Origin: CANHEE01 sp043777755
GTDB lineage: Bacteria; Bacteroidota; Bacteroidia; Chitinophagales; Saprospiraceae
Direction: 5' to 3'
NCBI GenBank assembly: GCA_043777755.1
Contig: JAYWHK010000328.1
Location: 1 to 16,859, forward strand
Length of the DNA: 16,859 nt
A program made the translations under genes and the position numbers. Below, piece after piece: positions 15,418-16,859 of this stretch (position 1 is the stretch's first letter; each line of letters begins with the position of its first letter). The notes beneath the pieces are model-generated. The model saw nothing but the letters and a program-made list of their open reading frames with translations, was not told where the DNA came from and did not search any database.

Positions 15418-15694
15418 ATTGTTTATCTGAATGATGTTTATCTGAATAAAAGTTAAAACGTAATTGCGTATATTTTATTTTTTTAAAGTCACAAAATTAC
15501 ATTTTTTATTTATAATTTCTTGGTGTTTTGGTTTGGCTAATTAATAATACAACGCAAATTTTTTGAAAAAAATTCAAAACAACTTTTAATGTTTTCTTAT
15601 TTTTTTATAAAAAAAATCAAAAATACCTTTAATCTTTTTGAAAAAAACTATTTTTGCAATTCTAAACATAAAATAAAGATAAAAATTTCGTATT
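15418..15694. promoter_or_regulatory. Divergent promoter region of the AsmA-like gene and the transporter
   Basis: 277 bp of very AT-rich DNA with no gene. A -7-type TATTTTTG at 15649-15656 (plus strand) lies 39 bases before the transporter ATG, and TAATTTTG at 15499-15492 (minus strand) lies about 75 bases before the AsmA-like ATG. No convincing -33 partner was found for either. A 13-bp direct repeat, tgtttatctgaat, stands at 15420-15432 and 15435-15447, right beside the AsmA-like start. Confidence 0.4.
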
Positions 15695-16606
15695 ATGAGT
15701 TCAAACAATCACAATCCAACAGCACATATTAAGCAAAGTTTGGTGGTTAATTTATTGATAGCGTGCAGCAAAGGTGTTGCTGCATTTATGACAAAATCAG
15801 GCGCAATGTTGGCTGAAACAATCCACTCTTTTGCGGATTGTGCCAATCAAGGGCTACTTTTGATGGGCGTTAATCAAGGACAAAAAGCACCCGACGAGAA
15901 ACATCCTTTGGGCTATGGTCGCTCGGTCTATTTTTGGTCGTTTATGGTGGCGATGTTGTTGTTTTCTGTTGGTGGAATGTTTTCCATTTATGAAGGTGTA
16001 CATAAATATATGCACCCAGAATCCGTACAAAACATCGCTTGGGGCGTTGGCGTTTTGTCTTTTTCGATTATTTTAGAGCTTTATGCAACCTATTCAAATG
16101 TTGTAGAATTGAACAAACGTAGAGGAGCAAAAGGCTTTTTTGAATATTTGCGTTTTACAAAAGACAGTGATTTGGTGGTTGTTTTTGGTGAAAATTCAGC
16201 AGCTGTTTTGGGCTTAATTTTGGCTTTGGTAGCGATGGTCGTTGCTTATTATACAGGCGATGGTCGCTATGATGCGATGGGTTCAATGGCAGTTGGTGTT
16301 GTATTGATTTTGGTGGCTATTTTCTTGGCTGTCGAGGTAAAATCGCTCCTGATTGGAGAAAGTGCAGATCCATTTATCAATGAAACCGCTAATAAAATTG
16401 CTACAAATCACCCCAATATCAAGCGATTAATCAGTTGCATCACCATTCAGCAAGGGCCAGGAGAAGTGGTTGCTTGTATAAAAATCCAGTGCGAGCCAAA
16501 ACTCACAGCAAATGATGTAAGCCGATTGATAGATGATTTTGAACAACAATTAAGAACTGCTTGCCCTGAGGTAAAATGGTCTTTTGTTGAGCCAGATTTG
16601 GATTAA
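15695..16606 (+). CDS. Cation diffusion facilitator family transporter (SLC30A9-like group)
   Basis: A 303-residue inner-membrane antiporter that should move a divalent metal such as zinc or manganese out of the cytoplasm in exchange for protons. About six membrane helices lie in residues ~12-215, followed by a ~85-residue cytoplasmic ferredoxin-like domain (NETANKIATNHPNIKRL to the end). The second helix has the metal-site motif H44-S-F-A-D48 followed by NQ. In the fifth helix, where classical members have HxxxD or DxxxD, this protein has GENSAAVLG (E166). This fits the SLC30A9/ZnT9-like branch, in which E-D/N-x-A-A replaces the usual site, so the metal cannot be read from the sequence. No metalloregulator is adjacent. 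It is transcribed alone and divergently from the AsmA-like gene. The ATG at 15695 has no Shine-Dalgarno, as expected for the phylum. Confidence 0.92.
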   Translation: MSSNNHNPTAHIKQSLVVNLLIACSKGVAAFMTKSGAMLAETIHSFADCANQGLLLMGVNQGQKAPDEKHPLGYGRSVYFWSFMVAMLLFSVGGMFSIYEGVHKYMHPESVQNIAWGVGVLSFSIILELYATYSNVVELNKRRGAKGFFEYLRFTKDSDLVVVFGENSAAVLGLILALVAMVVAYYTGDGRYDAMGSMAVGVVLILVAIFLAVEVKSLLIGESADPFINETANKIATNHPNIKRLISCITIQQGPGEVVACIKIQCEPKLTANDVSRLIDDFEQQLRTACPEVKWSFVEPDLD

Positions 16607-16653
16607 TTTTTGTAATGTTTAGCATCGAAAAAAATCGAAGATTTTTTATTTTT

Positions 16654-16742
16654 ACCACGGAGAAACGGAGGTCACGGAGGCAAAAAATTAGCCGAAGGCT
16701 AATTTTTTTTGTCAAACTCTGTGTTCTCCGCTTCTCCGTGGT
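16654..16742. repeat. Nested palindrome with internal terminator-like hairpin
   Basis: Outer arms 16654-16679 and 16717-16742 (accacggagaa at the tips) are inverted copies with 4 mismatches in 26. A perfect 12-bp hairpin lies inside (16682-16693 and 16697-16708, loop gaa) with A- and T-runs on its two sides, so it can serve as a bidirectional terminator after the transporter gene. The accacggag...cggag sequence belongs to a type of scattered intergenic repeat seen in many bacteria (known in general, not checked here). Confidence 0.75.
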
Positions 16743-16763
16743 GAAAAATTGCAAAGTGGTAAA

Positions 16764-16859
16764 TACTCGATGTTCCAGTTTTTGAAATTTTAGGTATAAA
16801 TTTTTTAGACACTAAAATTTTATAACATTTTTATAATTTTTATAAAAATAAAATATCAA
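16764..16859. mobile_element. Second IS66-type terminal sequence, running out of the window
   Basis: 16764-16822 is the reverse complement of 1136-1194 at 56 of 59 positions, including 34 identical bases from the tip inward. The 37 bases after it do not resemble the transposase gene end. It is therefore either the left end of another copy lying to the right on the plus strand, or the right end of a diverged copy on the minus strand. The tip is taken at 16764, where similarity stops. Confidence 0.7.

Noticed and set aside
1..16859. Composite transposon carrying the whole window
   Set aside because: Inverted IS-like termini are present, but the cargo is housekeeping (ilv, miaA), neither complete IS copy nor any target duplication is visible, and a chance pair of IS copies is simpler. 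Kept only as a finding to check.

Overview
The window is about 16.9 kb of AT-rich DNA that looks like a member of the Bacteroidota, probably near Cytophagales/Flexibacter-type bacteria (order is inference). Supporting signs are a class I ketol-acid reductoisomerase of the Bacteroidota type, a lipoprotein with a Cys-Lys-Lys-Asp start, a secreted protein with a type IX-like C-terminal fold, missing Shine-Dalgarno sites, TAnnTTTG-type -7 promoter motifs, and spacers full of aattaaaaaattaa-type repeats.

Left part (1-4830) is an accessory region with damaged genes. It opens inside an IS66-family transposase whose right end (1194) has cut a LytS-type sensor histidine kinase, leaving only its ATPase tail (1195-1466). 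Next come a small PH/GRAM-like protein and a fibronectin-III-like lipoprotein (both minus strand). A nested palindrome is followed by the last ~220 residues of an MmeI-type restriction-modification enzyme, and then by a secreted protein.

The middle (4843-10967) is the branched-chain amino acid operon on the minus strand: ilvD, ilvB, a four-helix-bundle (S23/IVP family) gene, ilvN, ilvC. Together these convert pyruvate or 2-oxobutyrate to the 2-keto acids that feed valine, isoleucine and leucine synthesis (IlvBN, then IlvC, then IlvD). A promoter-like motif and possible competing hairpins lie in the ilvD leader. A 129-bp three-hairpin element sits between ilvD and ilvB, and the other spacers carry related AT-rich direct repeats. 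A perfect 16-bp hairpin ends the operon at 4843-4880.

The right part (11073-16859) holds miaA (tRNA A37 prenylation), whose conserved N-terminus, including the P-loop, lies upstream of every ATG/GTG/TTG in frame. It also has a large AsmA-like envelope protein and a divergent cation diffusion facilitator of the SLC30A9-like type. The window ends in a nested palindrome and then a 59-bp inverted near-copy of the IS66 right end, so the 15.6 kb is bracketed by the same IS terminus in opposite orientations.

No clear new defence or biosynthetic system was found. The most noteworthy signals are the bracketing IS ends, the miaA start, four nested palindromes in spacers, the restriction-enzyme remnant, and the repeat echoes inside the ilv operon.
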